Assembly (NCBI GenBank): GCA_030044345.1 | Contig: JASHVY010000617.1 | Location: forward strand, 1-7,849 | Reading direction: 5' to 3' | Source: Acetobacteraceae bacterium | GTDB lineage: Bacteria; Pseudomonadota; Alphaproteobacteria; Acetobacterales; Acetobacteraceae | DNA: 7,849 nt | Shown here: positions 1-6,716 of the stretch, in pieces | Position numbering within the stretch: the stretch's first letter is position 1 | Layout of the letters: the number at the start of each line of letters is the position of its first letter | Notes under the pieces: generated by a model | Seen by the model: the letters and a program-made list of their open reading frames with translations, nothing else | The model's database searches: none | What the model was told of the DNA's origin: nothing | Translations under genes and position numbers: made by a program

Positions 1-100
1 CACCCCACTCTGGTCTTTGTTTCGGCGCTCAACTGCATCGATTGCCTCATCGCTTCTCTAGATGCCAATTCGGTCCGCCGCTCAACCTCCGGAATTTGTT

Positions 101-113
101 GTTGTCCAACAAT
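101..113. promoter_or_regulatory. Candidate GntR/FCD-type operator dyad
   Basis: The bases TTGTCCAACAA at 102-112 fit the TNGTNNNACNA pattern known for the FCD subgroup of GntR regulators. The dyad is part of a slightly larger inverted repeat (TTGTTG at 99-104 and CAACAA at 107-112). It sits about 75 bases upstream of the amidohydrolase start, in the only gene-free stretch ahead of the operon, where a catabolic operator would be expected. No regulator gene is in the window and I see no clear -35/-10 pair around it. The pattern is short and could occur by chance. Confidence 0.3.
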
Positions 114-173
114 AGGGCAACATGCCATGGTATAGCAAGTCAAGAATCGAAGGTGCCGGTCCGCCGTCGCTTC

Positions 174-181
174 GGGAGAAG
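174..181 (+). promoter_or_regulatory. Ribosome binding site that sets the amidohydrolase start
   Basis: The purine run GGGAGAAG ends 6 bases before the ATG at 188. The other in-frame ATG at 122 has no comparable purine-rich stretch at the right distance. It would also add 22 residues without family-like character in front of the conserved beta-strand that carries the HxH motif. The start at 188 is therefore preferred. Confidence 0.65.
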
Positions 182-187
182 AACGTC

Positions 188-1177
188 ATGTATGTCACGC
201 AGTCGGGCGAGAAGGTGTTCGTCGTGGACGGGCACACCCATCTCTGGGACGCCCGCCCTGCAAACCGGCGCAATCGTTACGGGCTCTGCTTCATCGAAAG
301 CTTCTGGGGCTCCCATGTTGGCATGACGCCGCCGGAAGACCGCTGGGATTTCGAGCGCTTCCTGCACTATGGTGTGGAGGGCGCCGCCAAGGACCTATTC
401 GAGGAAGGCTATGTCGACGTAGCAATCATGCTACCTACATACCTTCACGACTTCTTTGTCCATGGTTTCAACACCATCGATCAGTGTGCGGCACTCAAAG
501 AGGCGTTTCCGGACCGGGTGATACTGAATGGCCGCTTTGACCCGCGCGACGGTGCACGGGGGCTGGACCGGCTGGAAGAGGATCACGCACGCTGGCATTT
601 CAAGGGGGTAAAGCTCTATACGGCGGAATGGAACGGCGTCTCCAAAGGCTATAGCCTGCGAGACGATTTCATTGCCCCCTACATGGAGAAATGCATTGAA
701 CTTGGTATAGAGATTATCCACGTCCACAAGGGACCGACGATCCACCCGCTTAACCTCGATGCTTTTGATGTCCACGACGTGGATTATGTCGCGACTGCCT
801 TTCCCGACCTGAAATTCGTCGTTGATCATTGCGGCATGCCACGGATTGACGATTTCTGCTGGATTGCCGGGCAGGAACCGAACGTCTATGGAGGCTTGGC
901 GCTGATCCCATCCTTTATACACGCTCGTCCGAAGTATTTCGCGCAGATGCTTGCCGATCTTCTATATTTTCTTGGGCCCAACCGGCTTATTTTCGGTTCT
1001 GACTACGGAATCACGAGTCCGAAATGGATCATTGAAAAGTTCATGGATTACGAATTTCCTGACGATCTCGCCAGGGAAGCGCAGACACAGCTGACGCTAG
1101 ACGTGAAACGCAAGATCTTGGGCCTCAATGCCGCCAAGCTCTATGGCCTTACCCTACCCGAAGAGAAAGAAGTCTAA
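188..1177 (+). CDS. Amidohydrolase 2 family metal-dependent hydrolase or decarboxylase
   Basis: This is a predicted 329-residue cytosolic TIM-barrel enzyme of the amidohydrolase_2 type (the group with ACMSD-like decarboxylases and LigI-like lactone hydrolases). The N-terminal strand carries the metal-binding HxH (VDGHTHLWD, His16 and His18). Further expected active-site positions are His178/His180 in IIHVHKG, His214 in VVDHCG and Asp272 in IFGSDYG. Lys142 in FKGVKLY occupies a conserved strand. The length is normal and nothing is truncated. The stop is followed after one base by the ATG of the DUF59 gene, so the two are almost certainly co-translated. Related amidohydrolases beside a DUF59 gene are known from propane/acetone-type di-iron monooxygenase clusters, where their role is not settled. 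Here the neighbour on the other side is a CUT2 importer, which suggests action on an imported compound. The substrate is unknown, and decarboxylation and hydrolysis are both possible. Confidence 0.88.
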   Translation: MYVTQSGEKVFVVDGHTHLWDARPANRRNRYGLCFIESFWGSHVGMTPPEDRWDFERFLHYGVEGAAKDLFEEGYVDVAIMLPTYLHDFFVHGFNTIDQCAALKEAFPDRVILNGRFDPRDGARGLDRLEEDHARWHFKGVKLYTAEWNGVSKGYSLRDDFIAPYMEKCIELGIEIIHVHKGPTIHPLNLDAFDVHDVDYVATAFPDLKFVVDHCGMPRIDDFCWIAGQEPNVYGGLALIPSFIHARPKYFAQMLADLLYFLGPNRLIFGSDYGITSPKWIIEKFMDYEFPDDLAREAQTQLTLDVKRKILGLNAAKLYGLTLPEEKEV

Positions 1178-1178
1178 C

Positions 1179-2066
1179 ATGAACGGGCATGACACCGCTG
1201 GTGCGACGGTGGGGCGCCGCGCGGAGGTAATCGCCGCCCTCGACAGTGTACTCGACCCGGAACTCGACGAGTCGGTGATGGCTATGGGCTTCATCGAAAG
1301 CATGGAAATCGATGGCGGTTCCATCGACGTCACTTTCCGTCTGCCGACGTACTGGTGCTCAGCCAATTTCGCTTGGTTGATGGCGACCGACATGAAGATG
1401 GCGCTCGAAACCCTGCCGTGGAGCACCGCCGTTACGGTCCGCCTCGTCGATCACTTTGCGGCCCAGAAGATCAACCGGAGCATTGCCAACGGCCTCGACT
1501 TTGACGCCGCGTTCGGGGGAGAAGCCCGCGCCAATCTCCAGGATCTCCGCATCACTTTTCGTGAAAAGTCGTTTCTAGCGCGGCAAGAGACTTTTCTACG
1601 GATTCTGCTCGCTCGTTCCGACGCGGAGCACGTTCTCTTGACATCGATTTCGGCCGTTACCGCGATGGCTGAGACGGAAGAATCTGGCACGGCGAGGGCG
1701 GCATCACGCTATCTCCAGGCCCGAATTTGGGTCGGCCTTTCGCCTGACGGCCAGGCCCCGGCGTTTACTACGGCACGCGGCGAGCCGATTCTTTCCGACA
1801 GCTTGCAGGCCTATATCAGGGCCGGCAGACGAATTCGAGGCGCAGCGCAGGCGAATGCTGAGATGTGCCGGCTCCACCTGGCAGCACGATACGAAGGAAC
1901 CGGCCCAGGTGAAGGAACGGCTCTCGTGAAAAGGCCGGCCTGCTTGAGGCCGCCGCGGACCGGGCCCCCGGGGACCGTCTGCCGATCCGTGACACTTTCG
2001 ATGGCTGCCCAGGCGGAGCCTGCGCATCCGGCGCCAGCCCAGGACGTACCCCTTAACAATACCTAG
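1179..2066 (+). CDS. DUF59/MIP18-type iron-sulfur assembly-like protein with long C-terminal extension
   Basis: A predicted 295-residue protein. Residues about 12-95 are a DUF59 domain (the PaaD/SufT/MIP18 fold linked to Fe-S or metal-centre maturation). It shows the LDPELDESV turn (25-33), the hydrophobic VTFRLPTYW strand and Cys60 in PTYWCSANF, the likely metal or cluster ligand. A second conserved block, DLRITFREKSFLARQETFL (122-140), and the stretch up to LHLAARY (232-238) resemble the larger DUF59 proteins found beside di-iron monooxygenases rather than the roughly 100-residue SufT type. The ATG at 1179 lies one base after the amidohydrolase stop; an in-frame ATG at 1128 would overlap that gene by 50 bases and is less likely. 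After residue about 239 the protein becomes Pro/Ala/Arg-rich and loses family character, which may reflect a frameshift. Role inferred: maturation or stabilisation of a metalloenzyme, possibly the neighbouring amidohydrolase or an oxygenase outside the window. Confidence 0.8.
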   Translation: MNGHDTAGATVGRRAEVIAALDSVLDPELDESVMAMGFIESMEIDGGSIDVTFRLPTYWCSANFAWLMATDMKMALETLPWSTAVTVRLVDHFAAQKINRSIANGLDFDAAFGGEARANLQDLRITFREKSFLARQETFLRILLARSDAEHVLLTSISAVTAMAETEESGTARAASRYLQARIWVGLSPDGQAPAFTTARGEPILSDSLQAYIRAGRRIRGAAQANAEMCRLHLAARYEGTGPGEGTALVKRPACLRPPRTGPPGTVCRSVTLSMAAQAEPAHPAPAQDVPLNNT

Positions 2067-2075
2067 AAACAGAAT

Positions 2076-2085
2076 AGAGGAGAAA
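2076..2085 (+). promoter_or_regulatory. Strong ribosome binding site for the binding-protein gene
   Basis: AGAGGAGAAA ends 5 bases before the GTG at 2091. It is the best Shine-Dalgarno match in the plus-strand operon and supports the GTG start. It also fits the need for more binding protein than membrane or ATPase subunits. Confidence 0.7.
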
Positions 2086-2090
2086 CCGTC

Positions 2091-3179
2091 GTGACTCGAA
2101 GTTTCAATTCCGGTCTTTCGCGCCGCTCGCTTCTCGGAGTGTCGGTTGCGGCCGCCTCGGCCGCCGTCGCGGGGCACAGAGCTTCTGCTGCCAGCCGGCG
2201 TTTCGTGCCCTACAGCAACAAGAGCCTTGATTTCTATTTCTTCGTTGCTCAGCAGGAGGCAGTGAAACGGGCCGTGGAAGCCAAGGGCTGGCAGTTCCAA
2301 GCTGTCAACGCCAACTTTGACAATACGACGCAGCTGCAGCAGTGGGGTACGCTGCTGCTCAACGATCCAGCGGCGATTATCAGCGATCCGATTGATAGCC
2401 AGGCAATCGTCAGCGCTATTAGCAAATATAATGCCAAATCGATCCCGGTCGGCATCATCGACACGCCGGCCACTGGCGGGAACGTCGCGATCACTGTTGA
2501 TTTTGATAACTACCAGGGCGGCGTCATGGCCGCAGAGACAATTGTCGACCGGCTGAAGAAGAAATACGGCAGCCCGAAGGGTATCGTCCTTAACTGCTAC
2601 GGGGCACTGCAGAGCGTTGCCTGGCGGCTGCGCAAGGAAGGCATGGATGCGACCTTCAAGAAATATCCCGACATCAAGCTGCTCGACCGGCCAACCGATG
2701 GCCTGCTGAAGAACATGCTGAGCGTGACCACGGATACGCTGAGCGAGTTTCCCAACCTCGACGCCGTCCACGCGCCAAGCGATACGCCGTCGCGTGGTAT
2801 CGTCACCGCTTTGCAGCAAAAGGGAAAGTGGAAGAAGATCGGCGACCCCGACCACGTGATCTTTGTCAATATCGATGGTGAGCCCATCGGCATACAGTGG
2901 ATCAAGGAAGGGTATATGGATGCCGACATCTCGCAGGATCCCGTGGCCTACGGACAGATTACGGTTGAGATGCTTGACAAATACAGCTTGAACAGCAAGC
3001 CGGTTCCGCTTGGGCCATACGAGAATGATAGCTATTATTGGGAAAAGGGGGAGATCAAGACGTCTGCTAGTGGGCCAAGCCTCGTCATTCCCCCCTTTGT
3101 GATCGACGCGAGCAACGCAGGCGACAAGCGCCTATGGGGAAATATCACCTACTACGACTGGGGCCTCCATTACAAATAA
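2091..3179 (+). CDS. CUT2-type ABC transporter periplasmic substrate-binding protein
   Basis: A 362-residue type I periplasmic binding protein (RbsB-like, Peripla_BP_4). It captures the ligand in the periplasm and delivers it to the permease encoded two genes downstream. The N-terminus has a twin-arginine-like signal (SRRSLLG, residues 10-16), a hydrophobic Ala/Val stretch and a probable cleavage site near ASA (31-33). Ligand-cleft positions seen by analogy with ribose-binding protein are Asp124 in GIIDTPATGG, the DFDNYQGG segment (137-144), Arg179/Arg181 in AWRLRKEGM, Asp262 in VNIDGEP and Gln282 in DISQDPVAYG. The position after Asp124 is Thr, where ribose-binding protein has Arg, so the ligand is probably not ribose itself. 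The gene starts with GTG behind a strong ribosome binding site, 24 bases after the DUF59 stop. Family assignment is firm; the ligand is unknown. Confidence 0.93.
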   Translation: MTRSFNSGLSRRSLLGVSVAAASAAVAGHRASAASRRFVPYSNKSLDFYFFVAQQEAVKRAVEAKGWQFQAVNANFDNTTQLQQWGTLLLNDPAAIISDPIDSQAIVSAISKYNAKSIPVGIIDTPATGGNVAITVDFDNYQGGVMAAETIVDRLKKKYGSPKGIVLNCYGALQSVAWRLRKEGMDATFKKYPDIKLLDRPTDGLLKNMLSVTTDTLSEFPNLDAVHAPSDTPSRGIVTALQQKGKWKKIGDPDHVIFVNIDGEPIGIQWIKEGYMDADISQDPVAYGQITVEMLDKYSLNSKPVPLGPYENDSYYWEKGEIKTSASGPSLVIPPFVIDASNAGDKRLWGNITYYDWGLHYK

Positions 3180-3194
3180 ATAGCGCTCCCACCT

Positions 3195-3220
3195 ATGGGC
3201 ATGCCCGGTGGCGTGCCCAT
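3195..3220 (+). promoter_or_regulatory. Intercistronic stem-loop between binding-protein and ATPase genes
   Basis: The arms at 3195-3205 (ATGGGCATGCC) and 3210-3220 (GGCGTGCCCAT) pair over 11 base pairs with a single G-U wobble (3202 with 3213) around a CGGT tetraloop. There is no T-run after it, so it is not a typical intrinsic terminator. Hairpins at this place in ABC operons are known to protect the upstream binding-protein mRNA from 3' decay or to dampen downstream expression, and that role is inferred here. It also buries the ATG at 3195, which argues against that codon as the ATPase start. Confidence 0.65.
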
Positions 3221-3228
3221 CCTCTTTC

Positions 3229-3235
3229 GGGAGGT
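3229..3235 (+). promoter_or_regulatory. Ribosome binding site that sets the ATPase start at GTG 3240
   Basis: GGGAGGT ends 4 bases before GTG at 3240, a near-ideal arrangement. The alternative in-frame ATG at 3195 lies inside the stem of the preceding hairpin and has no Shine-Dalgarno sequence. The 15 residues it would add do not resemble the family N-terminus, which normally begins just before the LLETRNVIKRF strand. Confidence 0.7.
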
Positions 3236-3239
3236 ATCC

Positions 3240-4781
3240 GTGGCTCCTGGCCCGCTTCTGGAAACTCGTAACGTCATCAAGCGATTCACCGGCGTCATCG
3301 CACTGAAGGGTGTGTCTTTTGCTGTCGAGACGGGCACGATCCACGGCCTGCTCGGCGAAAACGGCGCCGGCAAGTCGACCCTCGTCAAGATCATCGCCGG
3401 AATGCAGGCGCCGACGGAGGGTGAAATCCTCCTTGATGGGACGCCTGTCGTAGCGTTCGACGTCAAGGCTATGGAAGGGCACGGGGTGTTTCTCGTGACC
3501 CAGGAGCCCGCCGTCGTCAACGAGTTGTCTGTGGCAGAGAACCTAATGCTGGGCCGCTGGCCCCGCCGTGGGGTCTGGGTCGATAGCCGCAGAATGTACG
3601 ATCTCGCCACGCAGTTCCTTGAGGGAACCGGACTCGATCCCCGAGCCAGCGCTGGCGTGCTCTCGGCGGTAGATCGCCGCAAACTGAACATCCTGCGCGC
3701 GTTGCATAGCGGCGGTCGGCTCATCATCCTCGACGAGCCGACGACGGCGCTGACCACCGCCGACAGGCGTGCGCTGTTCGACTTCATGCGCAGGCTCAAG
3801 GCCAATGGCGTCACCTTCCTCTTCATTTCTCATTACAACGAGGAGATTCTTGAAATCTGCGATTCCGTTTCTGTACTTCGCGACGGAGTACTGGTGGTTG
3901 GTGGGCAGGCCGTGTCAGCGCTCGATTCCGAGGCACTGAGCACGATGGTGCTGGGGCGCGGCCTGGAGCTGTTTCACCGGGCCCGTGGCGCGGCACCAGC
4001 GCCGGAAGAGCCGGCCTGGCGCTTCCTCGATATCCGCGGGCGGGGCCTCGTTATCGACAGGCTTGACATCCGGCCGGGAGAGATTGTTGGCTTTGCCGGC
4101 CTTCCCGGATCCGGTGCGCAGGAGACGGGCCGCGCTCTCTACGGGCTTCTGCCGGTGTCTGGGACAATCGCGTTCGGCACGCAAACATTCCGAATTCCGA
4201 CAGATCCGGCTACGGCGCTGAAGCGTGGAATCGCCTACCTATCGGATGACAGGCTGAAGGACGGAATCATCACGATCGAATCAATCCGAAACAACATTGT
4301 CCTTTCAAGCCTTTCGTCGGTCTCGGTGGCTGGTTTCCTGCGGCCGGCGCGCGAGCGCAGCGTGGTCGAGCGGTTTTTCGAAATGCTGGCGATCAAGGCC
4401 AGGAGTCCGGACCAGGCTGTTGCGGCGCTGAGCGGCGGAAATCAGCAGAAGGTTTGCCTGTCCCGCCTTTTGGCGACCGGCCCGAAACTTCTCATCCTTA
4501 ATGAGCCGACCCGTGGCATCGACGTTGGCGTTAAGGAAGAGGTGCATCGGATCGTAGACCGGCTCGCGCGCAGCGGGGTTGCCGTCATTATTGTGACTTC
4601 CGATCTTGACGAGATGTTGCGTACAGTCGATCGCGTCATCCTTTTCGTTGATGGCCGCCCTGTTGGGGACCGAGCGGCGGCGAGCCTTACCAAGGACGAA
4701 ATCCTTAGAGAAGCCTTCTCGACGCGCCCGGGCCACACGGTGCGGAAATTCGAGCTCGAGGCGGGAGCAAAGCCTGCATGA
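3240..4781 (+). CDS. CUT2-type ABC transporter double ATP-binding protein
   Basis: A 513-residue RbsA/MglA-like ATPase with two nucleotide-binding domains in one chain; it powers the importer on the cytosolic face of the membrane. Domain 1 has Walker A GENGAGKST (39-47), a Q-loop Gln88, Walker B LIILDE (161-166) and the switch His198 in FISHYNE. Its signature is degenerate (LSAVD, 141-145). Domain 2 has a Walker A-like loop without the Lys-Ser/Thr pair (GLPGSGAQE, 287-295), a canonical signature LSGGNQQK (397-404), a Walker B with Asn in place of Asp (LLILNE, 417-422) and Ser454 at the switch position. One composite site (domain 1 Walker A/B with the domain 2 signature) is therefore intact and the other is degenerate, a common pattern in this family. 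The gene ends in a 4-base ATGA overlap with the permease gene. Confidence 0.95.
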   Translation: MAPGPLLETRNVIKRFTGVIALKGVSFAVETGTIHGLLGENGAGKSTLVKIIAGMQAPTEGEILLDGTPVVAFDVKAMEGHGVFLVTQEPAVVNELSVAENLMLGRWPRRGVWVDSRRMYDLATQFLEGTGLDPRASAGVLSAVDRRKLNILRALHSGGRLIILDEPTTALTTADRRALFDFMRRLKANGVTFLFISHYNEEILEICDSVSVLRDGVLVVGGQAVSALDSEALSTMVLGRGLELFHRARGAAPAPEEPAWRFLDIRGRGLVIDRLDIRPGEIVGFAGLPGSGAQETGRALYGLLPVSGTIAFGTQTFRIPTDPATALKRGIAYLSDDRLKDGIITIESIRNNIVLSSLSSVSVAGFLRPARERSVVERFFEMLAIKARSPDQAVAALSGGNQQKVCLSRLLATGPKLLILNEPTRGIDVGVKEEVHRIVDRLARSGVAVIIVTSDLDEMLRTVDRVILFVDGRPVGDRAAASLTKDEILREAFSTRPGHTVRKFELEAGAKPA

Positions 4782-5797
4782 GCGCAAACATCGAGCCCAA
4801 CACTGGAACCGCTGATTCTCTTCGCTCGAACGCCTCCGTCCCGAAGATCTGGAGGTACGCCCTACAAAAGGGCCTGCAGTATGTTGTCTGGATCTGGCTT
4901 GTCGGGCTCATCATCATTTTCAGCATCCTGAACCCATTCTTCTTCTCGACGTCGAACCTCCAGAACGTTCTGGTGCAGGCCACAGTGCTGGGTCTCCTCG
5001 GCCTGGCGCAGTCGCTCGTCCTGCTGGTCGGAGAGATCGATCTCTCTGTCGCAGCCAACGCCGGGATCTCCTCCGCGCTTGGCGCATTGGCGATCCAGCA
5101 TCTCGGCATGCCGAGCTTTGTCGGCGCCGCCATCGGCCTGGCGGTGGCGACCTTGATCGGTCTGGTGAACGGGCTCTGCGTCACCCGGCTGCGTATGGTC
5201 TCGCTAATCGAAAGCCTCGGCATGATGATCATGCTGCAAGGTGGACTCCTCGCCATCACCCAAGGCAACACCATCACCGACTTGCCGAACGCCTATACCT
5301 GGATCGGCAAGGCGACACTGGACGGATGGCCGGTGATGCCGATCATGCTGCTGGCCGGCTTCGCGGCGATGGGCGTCATGCTACAGCGGACAGTGCTCGG
5401 ACGCAGCCTTTATGCGACGGGCGGTAACGCCGCAACTGCATTTGTCGCCGGCATTCGCGTCCACCAGATCAAGATCATCGCCTTCACGCTTTCGGGCTTC
5501 GTGGCAGGACTGGCAGGGTATCTACTGGGCGCCTGGCAGATGGCTATCACATCCGACCAGGGAGAAGGCTTCTTGCTCTATGCAATCGCCGCCCCGATCA
5601 TCGGCGGGGTCAGTGTCTTTGGCGGGCGTGGCGGCACTCTCGGTATCCTTGGCGGCGTGTTGTTGCTGACGGTAATCCACGTCGGGCTGGCAATTATTTA
5701 CGTGCCCTCCTTCTATGTAACGATGATAGGGGGAATACTGATTTTCATTGCTGTTGCCGTGGATGCCATACGGGTCAACGCTATCGGCGGCCTTTAG
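4778..5797 (+). CDS. CUT2-type ABC transporter membrane permease
   Basis: A 339-residue integral inner-membrane protein of the RbsC/BPD_transp_2 type, predicted to form the homodimeric channel of the importer. After a polar cytosolic N-terminus of about 30 residues come multiple hydrophobic segments, about eight to ten in all (for example 36-53, 66-85, 115-131, 185-201, 230-252 and 310-328). Family landmarks are GEIDLSV (85-91), the cytosolic GRSLYATGGNAATAFVAGI stretch (208-226), which corresponds to the ATPase-coupling loop, and PIIGGVSVFGGRGG (273-286). The start ATG overlaps the ATPase stop by four bases, so translation is coupled. A GGGAG at 4763-4767 could serve as ribosome binding site, though its spacing of 10 bases is long. 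This is the last plus-strand gene; I see no T-run terminator behind it. Confidence 0.94.
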   Translation: MSANIEPNTGTADSLRSNASVPKIWRYALQKGLQYVVWIWLVGLIIIFSILNPFFFSTSNLQNVLVQATVLGLLGLAQSLVLLVGEIDLSVAANAGISSALGALAIQHLGMPSFVGAAIGLAVATLIGLVNGLCVTRLRMVSLIESLGMMIMLQGGLLAITQGNTITDLPNAYTWIGKATLDGWPVMPIMLLAGFAAMGVMLQRTVLGRSLYATGGNAATAFVAGIRVHQIKIIAFTLSGFVAGLAGYLLGAWQMAITSDQGEGFLLYAIAAPIIGGVSVFGGRGGTLGILGGVLLLTVIHVGLAIIYVPSFYVTMIGGILIFIAVAVDAIRVNAIGGL

Positions 5798-5894
5798 CAG
5801 TCTGTTGAGGCCATGCTCAAACCATCATCTCCACCAAAGGTCACGGGAGCTGAGCTTGAAGTGCAGATATGCCTGCGAGCAGCGCAATGGCGGG

Positions 5895-6716
5895 TTATTT
5901 TCCGATTCCCGCGGTCATGCCCCGAACGAAGAATGACTGGCTCGCCAGATAAAGAATGACCAGGGGAAGGATCGACAGAAAAGCGCCTGCCATCACCAAC
6001 GGCTCGTTGGTTGAATATCGGCCCTGGAACAGGGCCAGTCCGGCCATCAATGTCCGCTGGCTGTTGTTCTGCAGAAAAACCAGGGCAAAGAGCAGCTCAT
6101 TCCAGACCCAGATTGCATTGACGATGACCAAGGTCGCCGTTGTTGCCACCGAGAGCGGCATGACGATCTGAAAAAGAATGCGCCCATGGGAAGCGCCGTC
6201 GATCGTCGCCGCCTCGATCAGCTCAAGCGGCAGCTCGCGGAAGAAGTTGACGAGGAAGAACACCGAGAAGGGGATAAGCAGGGCTGTATAAACCAGCATC
6301 ACCGAGGGCAATGTATTGATCAGCCCTCCCTGGACCATGAGCGTGAAGAGCGGAACGACCAGCGCCACCGGTGGCAAAGCCATCAGCGCGATGTTCAGGT
6401 TGAAGAACACACGCTGCCCGAGAAACCGGCCGAAGACGATCGCGTACGCGGCCAACACAGCGATCAATGTCGCTGCGGCGACGGACATGAGGGACACGAC
6501 AACGCTGTTGAGCGTCCAGCGGCCAAAGGGCATGACTTGGAACAACGAAAAGAAATTTGCGAGCGTCGGCGCCTGCGGAAGGCCGCTCGGATCGAGGGCG
6601 TAAGCCTGGGGCGTCTTCAGCGCCGTCTGCACGACAAACCATAGTGGATAGAGCGACACGAGGCTCAGAATGATCAACAATATCTGCTGAATGAGCGAGG
6701 TCGAGAACCGTTTCAT
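5895..6716 (-). CDS. CUT1-type carbohydrate ABC transporter permease (MalG/UgpE-like)
   Basis: A 273-residue inner-membrane protein with about six hydrophobic segments (for example 10-30, 70-95, 105-128, 138-158, 190-210 and 240-262). The cytosolic coupling motif EAATIDGASHGRILFQIVMP (168-187) matches the EAA loop that docks on the ATPase. The short N-terminus followed at once by a membrane segment is typical of the MalG side of the heterodimer. The ATG overlaps the stop of the upstream permease by four bases (ATGA), so it pairs with that protein. It is the last gene of the minus-strand operon: its TAA stop faces the stop of the plus-strand permease across 97 bases. The open frame continues upstream antiparallel to good coding sequence, but that part is a shadow of the first permease. 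The transported sugar is unknown. Confidence 0.94.
   Translation of the reverse strand: MKRFSTSLIQQILLIILSLVSLYPLWFVVQTALKTPQAYALDPSGLPQAPTLANFFSLFQVMPFGRWTLNSVVVSLMSVAAATLIAVLAAYAIVFGRFLGQRVFFNLNIALMALPPVALVVPLFTLMVQGGLINTLPSVMLVYTALLIPFSVFFLVNFFRELPLELIEAATIDGASHGRILFQIVMPLSVATTATLVIVNAIWVWNELLFALVFLQNNSQRTLMAGLALFQGRYSTNEPLVMAGAFLSILPLVILYLASQSFFVRGMTAGIGK

Noticed and set aside
1..135. Possible end of an upstream gene (plus-strand frames stop at 61 and 135)
   Set aside because: Neither translation resembles a protein C-terminus I can recognise, and the stretch is too short to judge.
1704..2855. Long minus-strand open frame of 383 codons opposite the DUF59 and binding-protein genes
   Set aside because: It runs antisense to two well-supported genes, has no family-like motifs, and is a usual by-product of GC-rich coding sequence.
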